Assembly: GCA_963575745.1 (NCBI GenBank)
Contig: CAUYUJ010003967.1
Location: 1 to 64,000 of the forward strand
Length of the DNA stretch: 64,000 nt
Source: Prorocentrum cordatum
Lineage: Eukaryota > Sar > Dinophyceae > Prorocentrales > Prorocentraceae
Direction of reading: 5' to 3'
Part shown: positions 32,633-41,989 of the stretch, piece by piece
Numbering within the stretch: the first letter of the stretch is position 1
Layout of the letters: each line of letters opens with the position of its first letter
The notes under the pieces: generated by a model
The model's input: the letters and a program-made list of their open reading frames with translations, nothing else
Told to the model about the DNA's origin: nothing
Databases searched by the model: none
Position numbers and translations under genes: made by a program

Positions 32633-33507
32633 TCTTTCGCCGGGATACCTCTTTGGCGACGACGCTGACGCGACGTCGGCGGCCATACAAACGCCGGGAC
32701 CGCGCAACCAACCCGGCCTCCCAAGGGTGCTGGAGTACGAGCGGGAATCATGGCGAAGACACGCACGTGGGCGCCGCTCGCTCCCTGGCGGCCCTTCCTC
32801 GACCCTTTGCGCCCCCTCGCGCCGAGTGCAACAAAAAACTGGGGAGTGCCTGCGCGGGCGGGAAACACTAGATTGGGCAATTGATTGGGCAGCAACCGAC
32901 TAAATCGCGATTGATATTGCAGCTTCGCCCCCGCCCGCTTCGCGCCAACCCGCTTCGCCCCTGCGAGCGGAAGGGGAGGACCGAAGTGCCTAACCGTCCG
33001 AAGGGAGAGGAGCAGGTGACTGTGATGAGGATGCTTTCCCTGCTCACAATCCAGAAGAAGCCCTTCGCGTGTCAATCCAATACCTGGGCCGGAAAGGGCA
33101 GCGGTAGAGAGAGCGAGAGAGAGAGAGAGAGTAGGAGGGAGAGAATGAAAGGATTCACACGAACACCCCGTCCCGAATCCCGCCCAAAGGACACGTGCCA
33201 CGACGGCGCCCCCAGAAACGGGTTTCGCAAACAGAAGTGTGAATCCAATTGCCCTCGCCTCGAACTCACCGCTCTGTAATGCGTAGCGCGGCCAGGAAAG
33301 ATAATAAATTAAGTGCCAAGTTCCTACCGCGGATGGAAACGCGAAACTGATGCGTAACGCTGGAATTTCGCCCATCGAAGTCCGCGGGTTCCAAGCTGGG
33401 CACGATCGGCGGCAACCGCCGAACATGTAAAAAATGATCGCGAACCGCAAATGCAGGTTTTTGAGACCCATATCGTCGTGGCCGGAATGCATTAATTTTC
33501 GCTGGAC
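32633..33507. other. Unassigned sequence between two mobile elements
   Basis: The minus-strand frame of 373 codons starting at 33,492 crosses this region into the satellite. Its first 120 residues (for example ALRISFAFPSAVGTWHLIYY) are hydrophobic and might be coding-like, but no family is recognised. A GA microsatellite lies at 33,106-33,135. Confidence 0.4.
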
Positions 33508-33518
33508 GTCATAGCGTT
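33508..33518 (+). repeat. 11-bp target-site duplication, left
   Basis: GTCATAGCGTT, identical to 36,078-36,088. The next two bases (AT) precede the terminal inverted repeat. Confidence 0.85.
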
Positions 33519-33734
33519 ATGTCGGGCGTGTCCCCCTACAGGGGGATTTTCGACGAAAAATTCGCCGGCCCAACGGGCCAGGGCGTGCTAAGATCTCCGG
33601 TACCTGGTTAACAGTATTTCTAGTTCGCGCGCGCGGGGCGGCCCCTGGGGGTCCCCGGACGAAAAGTACCCCGGCAAGGTCCCGGCAAGTCCCGGCAAGG
33701 TCGGGCCAGAGATGCCGGAGCCCTGTTACAGGGC

Positions 33735-34300
33735 CCCAGGACGGGCCAAGAGGTCCCCAAGAAGCCTCCAAGACGGTCCAAGAGGGCCCCGAGACGGCCA
33801 AAGATCGCCCGAAGACGCCCAACAGGGCCCCAAGACAGCCCAAGAGGCCTCCAAGACGCCCCAAGGGCCTTCCAAGAGGCCTCCGAAGAGGGCCCCAAGA
33901 GGCCAAAATCGTTGATTTTCATTGTTTTTTCTATGTTTTTTGCGTTCTGGCTTTTTCGGCTTCCGGACGCTCCAAGACGGCCCAAGAGGCCCCCAAGACC
34001 GCTCCAAGACGGCCCACGAGGCTCCCAAGACGGCCCGGGAACGGCCCAGGAGGGCCCCCAAGACGGCCCAAGTGCCGCCCTAGACGGACCAAGAGGCCCC
34101 AAGACGGGCCCAAGAGGGGCTCAAGAGGAGAACCGAGAACTGAAAAATCGAGCCTTCCGCCCCAGAAGGCGCCCAGGAGGCCCCAAAAAGGCCCCAAGAG
34201 GCCCCCACCCCAAGAGGCCCCCAAGACGCCCCAAGAGGCGCCCAAGAGGCCCAAAAGATGCCCCAAGAGGCCCAAAAACGGCCCCAAAACTCGGCTAGCC
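33735..34300. repeat. CCAAGAGGCCCC / CCAAGACGGCCC minisatellite
   Basis: About 40 units of 12-13 bp, interrupted by an AT-rich segment at 33,905-33,965 (TTGATTTTCATTG type). It lies inside the MULE-like element. Confidence 0.92.
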
Positions 34301-34347
34301 CACAACGGTGCGACAATATGGGCCGACGGAATGAGCGAAGCGATTAA

Positions 34348-34349
<2 letters not shown>

Positions 34350-34382
<33 letters not shown>
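34350..34382. repeat. Poly-A run
   Basis: Thirty-three consecutive A, preceded by ATTAAAT and followed by TCAAAAAATAAT. Confidence 0.97.
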
Positions 34383-34385
<3 letters not shown>

Positions 34386-34570
34386 AAAAATAATACAAAA
34401 TTATCCCGGCAAAGCAACCTAACAGCGATGTGTAGAAGCATATCTGAAAGCATTCCCCTTAAGATTCAGATGAAAATCCAGTTGTCGAATTCTGCTGTTC
34501 TCGCAGTCGTAGTCGCATTCGCGATGACAGTCGCAGCGGCAACGGCAGTCGCAGTCACAGCCTCAGCCTC

Positions 34571-35338
34571 AGCCTGCCTCCTCCTCCTCCTCCTCCTCCT
34601 CTCTCCTCCTCTCCTCCTCCTCCTCCTCCTCCTCCTCCTCCTCTTCCTCCTGCTCGTCCTCGTTCTCGTCCTCCTCGTCTTGCTCGTCCTCCTCCTCCTG
34701 GTGTTCTCTCCTCCTCCTCCTCCTCCTCCTCCTCCTGGTGGTCCTCGTTCTCCTCCTCCTGGTGCTCTCCCCCCCCCTCCTCCTCCTCGTCCTCCTCCTC
34801 CTCCTCCTCCTCGTCCTCCTCCTCCTCTTCCTCCTCCTCCTCCTCCTCCTCCTCCTCCTCCTGGTAGTCCTCCCCCTCCTCCTCCTCCTCCTCCTCCTCC
34901 TCTTCCTGGTCGTCCTCGTTCTCGTCCTCCTCGTCTTGCTCGTCCTCCTCCTCCTGGTGTCCTCCTCCTCCTCCTCCTCCTCCTCCTCCTCCTCCTCCTC
35001 CTCCTGGTGGTCCTCGTTCTCCTCCTCCTGGTACTCTCCCCCCCCCTCCTCCTCCTCCTCCTCGTCCTCGTCCTCCTCCTCCTCCTCCTCCTCTCCTCCT
35101 CCTCCTCCTCCTCCTCCTCCTCCTCCTCCTGGTACTCCTCCCCCTCCCCTCCTCCTCCTCCTCCTCCTCCTCCTCTTCCTGGTCGTCCTCCTCCTCCTGG
35201 TCGTCCTCCTCCTCCTGCTCGTCCTCCTCCTCTCCTGCTCGTCCTTCTTCTCCTGCTCCTCCTGCTCCTCGTCCTGCTCCTGCTCGTCCTCGTCCTCCTG
35301 GTCTTGCTCGTCCTCCTCCTCGTCGTGCTCTTGCCCCT
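34571..35338. repeat. TCC microsatellite, long
   Basis: About 770 bases of CTCCTCCTC with CTGGT, CTCGT and CTTC interruptions that themselves recur (for example CCTGGTGGTCCTCGTTCTCC twice). Leu/Pro/Ser and Arg/Glu/Gly frames here are artefacts. Confidence 0.97.
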
Positions 35339-35342
35339 GCTG

Positions 35343-35840
35343 AAAATGTGGCCCAGGAATCGGAGTTCTGGGAAGTCGAAAAGCACGAAGTTGCCTACAG
35401 TTCGCTACGGGCATTCAAAATGTGGCCCGGGAATGGAGTTCTGGGAACTCGAAGAGCACGAAGTGGCCTACAGTTGGCTCCGGGCATTCAAAATGTGGCC
35501 CGGGAATGGAGTTCTGGGAACTCGAAGAGCACGAAGTGGCCTACAGTTGGCTCCGGGCATTCAAAATGTGGCCCGGGAATGGAGTTCTGGGAACTCGAAG
35601 AGCACGAAGTGTGTGACTGTTGCATCCGGGCATCCAAAATGTAGCCCGGGAATGGCGTTCTGGGATGTCGAAGAGCACGAAGTGTGTGACTGTTGCATCC
35701 GGTTATTCTAAATGTGGCCCGGGAATGGCGTTCTGGGATCTCGAAGAGCACTTTGTGTGTGACTGTTGCATCCGGGTATTCAGAATGTGGCCTGGGAATG
35801 GAGTTCTGGGAAGTCGAAGAGCACGAAGTGTGTGACTGTT
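35343..35840. repeat. 73-bp satellite, about seven units
   Basis: Units contain AAAATGTGGCCCGGGAATGG, AGTTCTGGGAACTCGAAGAG, CACGAAGTG and then CCTACAGTTGGCTCCGGG or TGTGACTGTTGCATCCGG. The first units use the CTACAG variant and the later ones the TGTGACTG variant. Confidence 0.95.
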
Positions 35841-36077
35841 GGTGAAAAACGAGCCCGGCACCCTGCCGCCCGGCAACTCCCCAACACCTGCCCGGACCCC
35901 CCTGTGGAGTGATCTGTGAGCTCTTTTGAGTCAACTAGAAACCTATCAGTCTTCGCTGTTAGGTAAATAGTCGGGGTACTATTTTTGGAGTATTTTTTAT
36001 AATTTGGAGGTATTTTTTTTTTTAGTATTTTTAATTTTTCGCCCAAAATCCCCCTGTAGGGGGACAGGCCCGACTTT

Positions 36078-36088
36078 GTCATAGCGTT
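36078..36088 (+). repeat. 11-bp target-site duplication, right
   Basis: GTCATAGCGTT, identical to 33,508-33,518. Confidence 0.85.
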
Positions 36089-36242
36089 GACTATTCGTTC
36101 GGCTCAAGGAAAAGATTTTATCTACGAGGGCTCAGCGTTATGATCGGCGCCGTTTTGGCGAGGCAGTCCTGTGCCGGTGCTCTGACACGTCAGTCATAAC
36201 GAAAGGAAATTGCAACCCCATCGCACTTCGCGGTTTTCATCA

Positions 36243-36395
36243 TGGTTTCGTCATAGACAGGCCAAGACCGAAAAAACCGTAGCGCCCCAGAACGCCATTC
36301 TTGGCGATCCCAGGATCGTTTCGTCATAGCCAGGCTAACACAGAAAACAGCGCAACGTCCCAGAGCGCCATTCCTGGCGATCTCATCGGCGATTC
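36243..36395. repeat. 76-bp tandem duplication
   Basis: Two copies from GGTTTCGTCATAGACAGGC (36,243) and CGTTTCGTCATAGCCAGGC (36,319), each ending near CGCCATTCTTGGCGATC or CGCCATTCCTGGCGATC. Confidence 0.88.
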
Positions 36396-36602
36396 GCTTG
36401 AGCCAGGCGAAATCCGAACAATTCGTAACGATGCAGCCGCTGCATCCCATCGGCCACGTAGCCTGATCGGAACAGTGCGTCCTATGGGGGAGAGTTCACC
36501 TGCTCGAAACAGGCACCAAATACAACCAAGAACTACTCCATGGGGGGGAGAAGGGGTACGAGGGCCCGCGCCGACCGGCAAAACAATTAACTTGGCGAAT
36601 GA

Positions 36603-37646
36603 CCCAACCATATGCAGTTCTGAGCACCGCAACTGTGAATATCTTCTTTGGAGGAGCTCCCTGTGGGGCCACGAACCCTTTCAGGGGTGGGCCGAAATGG
36701 GTGCGGCGGACGCATGTGGACGGTGGCACTGGGGACTTCTGTGGAGTTCCCTATTGGGCCACGAAGCGTGTGAGGGCGGTACCGAAACGGGTGTGGGGGA
36801 CGCATGCGGGCGGTGGCACTGGAGCCTTCGGTGGAGCTCCCTATGGGGTCACGCAGCGTGTGAGGGGTGTGCCGACACGGGTGTGGGGGATGCATGTGGA
36901 CGGTGGCACTGGGTCCTTTGGTGGAGCTCCCTATGGGGCCACGAAGTGTGTGAGGGGTGTGGCGAAATGGGTCTGGGGGGCGCATGTGGACGGTGGCACT
37001 GGGTCCTTTGGTGGAGCTCCCTGTGGGGCCACGAAACCATGACGCATGTGGACGGTGGCACTGGGGCTTTCGGAGGAGCTCCGTGTGGGGCCACGAAACG
37101 TGTGAGGGGTGTGCCGAAATGGGTGTGGGGGACGCATGTGGACGGTGGCACTGGGACCTTCGGTTCAGCTCCCTATGGGGTTACGAAACGTGTGAGGGGT
37201 GTGACGACACGGGTGTGGGGGATGCATGTGGACGGTGGCACTGGGGCCTTCGGTGCAGCTCCCTATGGGGCCACAAAAGTGTAATGGGTGTGCCGAAATG
37301 GGTGTGGGGGACGCATGTGTACGGTGGCACTGGGGCCTTCGGTGCAGCTTCCTATGGGGCCAAGAAGCGTGTGAAGGGTGTGACGACATGGGTGTGGGGG
37401 ACGCATGTGGACGGTAGCACTGGGGCCTTCGGTGCAGCTCCCCATGGGGTCACGAAACGTGAGGGTATGCCAAAGTGAGGGGGGTGACGGGAGGAGGAGG
37501 AGGAGGAGGAGGAGGAGGAGGAGGAGGAGGAGGAGGAGGCGGAGGAGGAGGAGGGGGAGGGGGAGGGGGAGGGGGAGGAGGAGGAGAGGAAGGAACGCGG
37601 GGCGCTGTCTCTGCAAAACGAGGAACCAACACCACAGGATGGTTGT
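36603..37646 (-). mobile_element. Interspersed element with internal 90-bp satellite, copy B
   Basis: Inverted relative to copy A. It starts CCCAACCATATGCAGTTCTG and ends ACCACAGGATGGTTGT. Both end regions match copy A over 40-60 bases (for example AACGCGGGGCGCTGTCT and CCAACACCACAGGAT). About nine units of 85-90 bp lie inside, then a GGA array at 37,490-37,595. The 5-bp GAATG at 36,597-36,601 and 37,647-37,651 may be a target duplication. Confidence 0.7.
37490..37595. repeat. GGA microsatellite inside element B
   Basis: GGAGGAGG run passing to GGGGGAGGGGGA. It corresponds to the TCC tract near the left end of copy A. Confidence 0.95.
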
Positions 37647-37805
37647 GAATGGTAAAGGAAACATCACAACGCGGAGGACACGATGCCTTGTAAACTACGC
37701 CGGCTTCGCGACTCACAAAAAGCCACGAACCTAGTGCACGGCAGCGGCACCAGAGCGCCCCCCCCTCGCCAGAGCACACAAACAGCTATAATGTTCTATT
37801 TTGGG

Positions 37806-38003
37806 GTGTGTGCTCGGGGGCGCTGTTCGGACCCCTGCCATTTCCTGCCAACTCGGCGCTGGAACCGCATCCCGGAATCATCAAAACCGGGTCGCCAGGT
37901 ATGTGTGCTCGGGGAGCGCTGTGCGGACCCCTGCCATTTCCTGCAAATTCGGCGCTGAAGCTGAATCCAAGAATTATCAAAACCAGCACCAAATCGCCAG
38001 GGA
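37806..38003. repeat. Tandem duplication of about 102 bp
   Basis: Both copies carry GTGTGCTCGGGG, GCGCTGT, GGACCCCTGCCATTTCCTGC, CGGCGCTG, AATTATCAAAACC or AATCATCAAAACC, and TCGCCAGG. Confidence 0.88.
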
Positions 38004-38243
38004 TGCCAGGAACCAGCATGCAGCCACACCCAAGTGATCTTGCTTAAGGTGGTCCCAAGCAGCCCGTAGTCGTTCCAAGAGTTTCTAATCCACAACATGG
38101 GGGCCACGCTGTAAGAAGAGAACAACACGTTCAAACATATATCCAACATCTGAATATGTTCTGCTGATTGCTGGCCCTCCTCGCATGATGTTCCCACATG
38201 TCTTGAAGACGACGCCAAGATATCTCAATCTAACTCTGACATA

Positions 38244-38293
38244 TACTGTTTTTGTAGAAAGGGGGCCGGCAGCAAAGGGCGAAACCCTTACAG
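38244..38293 (+). repeat. Dispersed GGGGGCCGGC motif repeat, copy 1
   Basis: TACTGTTTTTGTAGAAAGG, then GGGCCGGCAGCAAAGGGC, then GAAACCCTTACA. It is shared with 38,483-38,532 and, in its second half, with 50,665-50,700. Confidence 0.8.
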
Positions 38294-38482
38294 ATACCCA
38301 TCGGTCGGAAGAAGCAGGTAGAAACATGAAGTAGGAAGGCGTTGAAAGTAGTTTGGGTGTCCGCCCGCGCCTAAGGAGGACGGAAAGGGTGACGCCACCC
38401 GATCCTTGAAGTAGGAAGGCGCTGAAAGTAGATTGGAATCTGGGACTCCAAAAATACCGACCTACTCTCAACGACCGATGGG
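38294..38482. repeat. Short internal duplication AGTAGGAAGGCG
   Basis: TGAAGTAGGAAGGCGTTGAA (near 38,329) and TGAAGTAGGAAGGCGCTGAA (near 38,407) recur, each followed by AGTAG and TTGG. Confidence 0.7.
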
Positions 38483-38532
38483 TACTGTTCTGGTAGAAGA
38501 GGGGCCGGCGGCAGAGGGCGAAACCCTTACAA
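38483..38532 (+). repeat. Dispersed GGGGGCCGGC motif repeat, copy 2
   Basis: TACTGTTCTGGTAGAAGAGG, then GGCCGGCGGCAGAGGGC, then GAAACCCTTACA. Confidence 0.8.
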
Positions 38533-39486
38533 AGAAACCGTGAGGGCACCTCAGGCCAGACGGTTGCCGGACGGGGCGATCTCGGGAAGCGGTCCTGGGC
38601 TATCCTCACCCCCTTTGTGGGGCGCTCTTCTGTGGTGGCTTCTTAGAAAGGACCAGGAGGACCTGACATGTAGCGTGTCGCTGGAGGTTCGAATCGGAGC
38701 AGACAAATGCTCAACCCCTCTTGGAACCCTCCAGCGACCCGCTCCTCGAGAACAACAAGCGAAGACGAGGGACGCGGAGCGGTATAATTAGGCACCCTCG
38801 TTGCATGGGGGAGCCTCAGTGACTGCTCTCTCCTTGGGCTGGAGGGCGGACAGCACGTGCACCTGGTACACAGAACGCACCCACGCCTGCGTGGGCCCCG
38901 TTGTGCTCTCGGCTTGGTTGCCTCGACACGCCCGTTTGAAACGCAACACGTCCCGTGTTCAAGACGTCCGTGTCAATACGTTGGGTGTCGGCTCCGCGTA
39001 TCGGACCACGCTTTGGCGAATGCACCGCGTCGGACCTACGCTTTCAGTCTACGTGTTGAGCTCCGTACCAATACGATACGTGTTGCGTGTTGCGCCTCGG
39101 GGCAGCCAAGGCTCTCGGCCAGCGGCCCGCGGGGCAGCGGCTGGGCGCCTCGGCCAGGGCCTCGTCCTCGCCGGTGTGCGCCGGCGCGGGCGAGGGCGAC
39201 CGGGACGCGGAGTCCGGCCGTCGCGCCTCTCGCGGCGAGGGGGGGTGGGGGGCCCCCCGTGGGGTCCGCCTCCGCGTCCGCCGCCTCCTCGTCCTCCTGC
39301 CGTCGCTGCCGCTGCCGGCCCCAGTGTCGAGCACGACGCAGCCGTCCCCCCTCCCCTCCTCCCCTTCCCCCCCCCCCGCAGGGGCACAACGGTTGAGGAA
39401 ACCCTGGCTGTAGGATAGGAGGTGAGGCAAAAGGGACAAGACGGGCGGAGGACCCCCTGCGAGGGGGAGGGAGGAGGAGGGAGGAC
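38533..39486. other. Unassigned sequence
   Basis: Mixed then GC-rich sequence, no repeat and no recognised coding motif. A string GGAGGTTCGAATCGG near 38,684-38,698 resembles a pol III B box but has no tRNA fold. GC-rich frames at 39,087-39,420 on both strands have no domain. Confidence 0.45.
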
Positions 39487-39663
39487 CCTCCTCCTCCTCC
39501 TCCTCCTCCTCCTCCTCCTCCTCCTCCTCCTCCTCCTCCTCCTCCCCTCCTCCTCCTCCTCCCCCCCTCCTCCTCCTCCTCCTCCTCCTCCTCCTCCTCC
39601 TTTTCGTCGTCCTCCTCCTCCTCCTCCTCCTCCTCGTCCTCGTCCTCGTCCTCCTCCTCCTTT
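39487..39663. repeat. TCC microsatellite
   Basis: CTCCTCCTC run with C-run and CGT interruptions. Confidence 0.96.
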
Positions 39664-40295
39664 CCCTCCGCCCCCTTCTCCTCCGCCCTCCTCGGCCCGG
39701 GGGCACCCGAGTGGTCTGCCGTCCCCACCCTTTCCGTCCATCCCCTTCTGTCCATCCTCTCCCGTTTCCTCCTCCCTTCCTCCCGTTTCCCTCCTCCTCC
39801 CTTCGTCTGCTTCCGAACCCGATCCCCCCCCAACCTTGTGCCTCGGCCCCCTCGGTACATCGAGAGGTGGTGTCGATGTAAAATTCTCGGCCGTTCTGAG
39901 GGGCTACCTGGGGCTCTCGTCGAATCCCTTTTGGGCCCCACGGGTTGCCGCTACTTGTGGTTGTTGCACTCATGGCGCACTCCCAGTGGAGCCTAGTAGA
40001 TTCCAACGCCCCTTACACAATAAAGAACAATTCAGCACTAGGAAATTCCAGCCGATCCTCCTCATCCTCCTCATTCTCTACGTATGCTTTCTCTCTCCCC
40101 GACAGAAAGGGCTCTACCCTCTGCCACGGCCAGTGCTGCCCAGGGCAGGGGGTCACGGATAGATGCTTTCTGGGGCCCGCCGCAAACCAATACCCTGCTC
40201 AAAGGCTGCGGGAGACGGGGTCGGGTCGAGCCAGGGCAAGCGCTGCCGCCCCCCCTCCCACCCTCCCTGGGCCCCTCTTCTCCATATCATCCATC
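39664..40295. other. Unassigned sequence
   Basis: Pyrimidine-rich at the start, then mixed. No gene recognised. Confidence 0.45.
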
Positions 40296-40466
40296 CCTCT
40301 CCTCCTCCTCCTCCTTCTCCTCCTCGTCCTTCTCCTTCCCCTTCCTTTTCTCCTTTTGATTCTCCTTTCATTCTCCTTCTCCTTCTCCTTCTCCTTCTCC
40401 TTCTCCTCTTCCTCCTCCTCCTCCTCCTCCTCCTCCTCCTCCTCCTCCTCCTCCCTCCTCCCTCCT
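40296..40466. repeat. TCC / TTCTCC microsatellite
   Basis: CTCCTCCTCC, then TTCTCCTTCTCC hexamers, then CTCCTCC. Confidence 0.95.
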
Positions 40467-41010
40467 TCGCTCATTCTTTGGAGGCTTCGTCTCCCTTCAC
40501 TCCCTTCACTCCCTAGTTCTCACCCGGAGGTGATGCGACCTGGAAGGTCGGACGACTGGCTGACGCCCCGGCGTATGGAATGGCTTGCGCAGAATTGGTG
40601 TGGCCCCACTCCTGCGAGCAGTGGAGCGCACTTCGCGGGCCCGTTGCGTCCGCCGCAGGGCCTGACCGCAGCCTCCGCGGCCCTCCTTTCTAACTGTCCC
40701 CCCCCCGTCGCTCGCCTCCCTCTTCTCCCCCCTCTCCTCGTCTACGGCCTCCTCTCTTCTTCTTCTCCTGCCTTCGCCGTCCGGGCATCCTGGCCCTTCG
40801 CTCCCCTGCCACCGTCCGGCCTGAGCCGGAAGAGTGTCCGGGCGGCACGTGTGGGATTCCCGCACTAGTCGCCTCATCGGACGTTGCTGGCTGCAGGCTT
40901 CGCGCGGGAAGTTCCGCCCGGCCCAGCTTGACACAAAAGGGCCCCTACCTGGGGGCTCGACATGTTGCTTTCCCCGGGGGAGCCCAGCCAGCCAACCCCT
41001 CCCTTTCCTA
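40467..41010. other. Unassigned sequence
   Basis: GC-rich, no recognised motif or repeat. Confidence 0.4.
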
Positions 41011-41195
41011 CCCCTCCTCCTCCTCCTCCTCCCTCCTCCCTCCCCCCCCCCTCCCTCCCTACTCCTCCCTTCCTCTTGCCTCCCTCCTTCCTCCCTCCTC
41101 CTTCCGTCCTCCTGCTCACTCTTCCTTCTGCCCCTCCTCCTCCTCCCTCCCTCCTCTCTGTATCCTGCCCCCCTTTCCCTTCCTCTCCCCCCCCC
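41011..41195. repeat. CCTCCTCCC pyrimidine tract
   Basis: Irregular CTCC/CTCCC array with almost no purine on the plus strand. Confidence 0.92.
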
Positions 41196-41345
41196 GTGGA
41201 GTTGACAGAACCGCGTGCGTGTGTGCATGTGTTTTCATAATATCACAAGCCACGTTCTCATGATGTCGTTGTCGCGCTCCAGACATTACACCGAAACCAT
41301 CGATATGGCAACGACGATGGAGATTCTACAATGATGGTGAAATTG

Positions 41346-41740
41346 CTACGAAGCGAATTTTGCACATGCGGTGCTTGCGCGAGCGCCTTGCGGTCGGCGC
41401 AATTCCGCTTCGACGGCGCGGGGGCGAGCTTTCACCTTGGCGCGAAGCTTTGGTTTGACATATACGTCGCAGGCAAGCAGCGATTTCAGCCGATGAATGA
41501 ACGATTCCAGTGGAGTAGTACCGTACATGTGTGGAGCATCTGGATCTGTATGCACGAGTAGGAATGCATTCGTGAAGGTCCCAAGACTTTGCTTAGCAGT
41601 AGCGCCCTTCAACGACGTAAGCACAGTGCCGCCCTGTTCTTTGCGGCGGCGCATTGCTGTCAGATGTATGAAACAGACGGCAGCAATGTCGCGAACAAAA
41701 TGGTCAATGCTCGCATGCGACCTCGCTTGTTATGTGGGCG
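41346..41740 (-). pseudogene. Protein-like relic, unknown family
   Basis: The minus-strand frame opens after a TAA and reads about 128 residues of balanced composition. It includes SIDHFVRDIAAVCFIHLTAM, GTVLTSLKGATAKQSLGTFT, NAFLLVHTDPDAPHMYGTTP and LESFIHRLKSLLACDVYVKP. Upstream (41,780-41,986, other frame) the sequence reads DPLRVALEESIAAFGRNPQV and GFFIRRFTISQTTRAG, so the coding trace may continue with a frameshift. I do not recognise a family; a retroelement protein is possible. Confidence 0.35.
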
Positions 41741-41989
41741 CCGCAATATGTTCAAGAAGACACCTGGCGCGCGCGGGAGTCATGTGCGAAATCGTGTTTC
41801 CCAGCTTCGGCTCGCCATCGCCCCTGCGCGCGTTGTTTGTGATATTGTGAATCGCCGGATGAAGAACCCTTGCGGAACTTCGCTAAACACCTGCGGATTG
41901 CGGCCGAACGCGGCGATGCTTTCTTCCAGGGCGACGCGCAGTGGGTCTCTGCGAATGCACTGAGGCTTCGGAACATGCGCGAACATGTC

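Larger units (their letters stand above)
33519..36077. mobile_element. Non-autonomous Mutator-like (MULE-like) DNA transposon
   Basis: The left end GTCGGGCGTGTCCCCCTACA (from 33,521) and the complement of the right end, GTCGGGCCTGTCCCCCTACA (to 36,074), continue in parallel for 42 bases with three mismatches, to GAAAAATT. Each end contains a palindrome, TCCCCCTACAGGGGGA. An exact 11-bp direct repeat flanks the pair. Inverted repeats plus an 8-11-bp target duplication are typical of Mutator-like elements. The interior holds only satellites: a CCAAGAGGCCCC array, a poly-A run, a TCC array and a 73-bp array. There is no transposase, so it must have been moved in trans. Left and right ends may extend two or three bases further (AT and TTT). 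Confidence 0.85.

Noticed and set aside
30873-32903. 676-codon plus-strand open frame with repeats of about 30 residues (HTPHTFRGP type)
   Set aside because: It exists because the satellite unit is about 90 bp. The minus strand is equally open, and the inverted copy at 36.6-37.6 kb gives a different peptide. There is no start context or domain.
34428-35711. 427-codon Leu/Pro-rich frame and opposing Arg/Glu/Gly frames
   Set aside because: Translation of a TCC microsatellite and a 73-bp satellite inside the transposon.
38684-38698. GGAGGTTCGAATCGG, tRNA T-arm-like string
   Set aside because: The flanking bases do not form a 5-bp stem, and no other tRNA arms are present.
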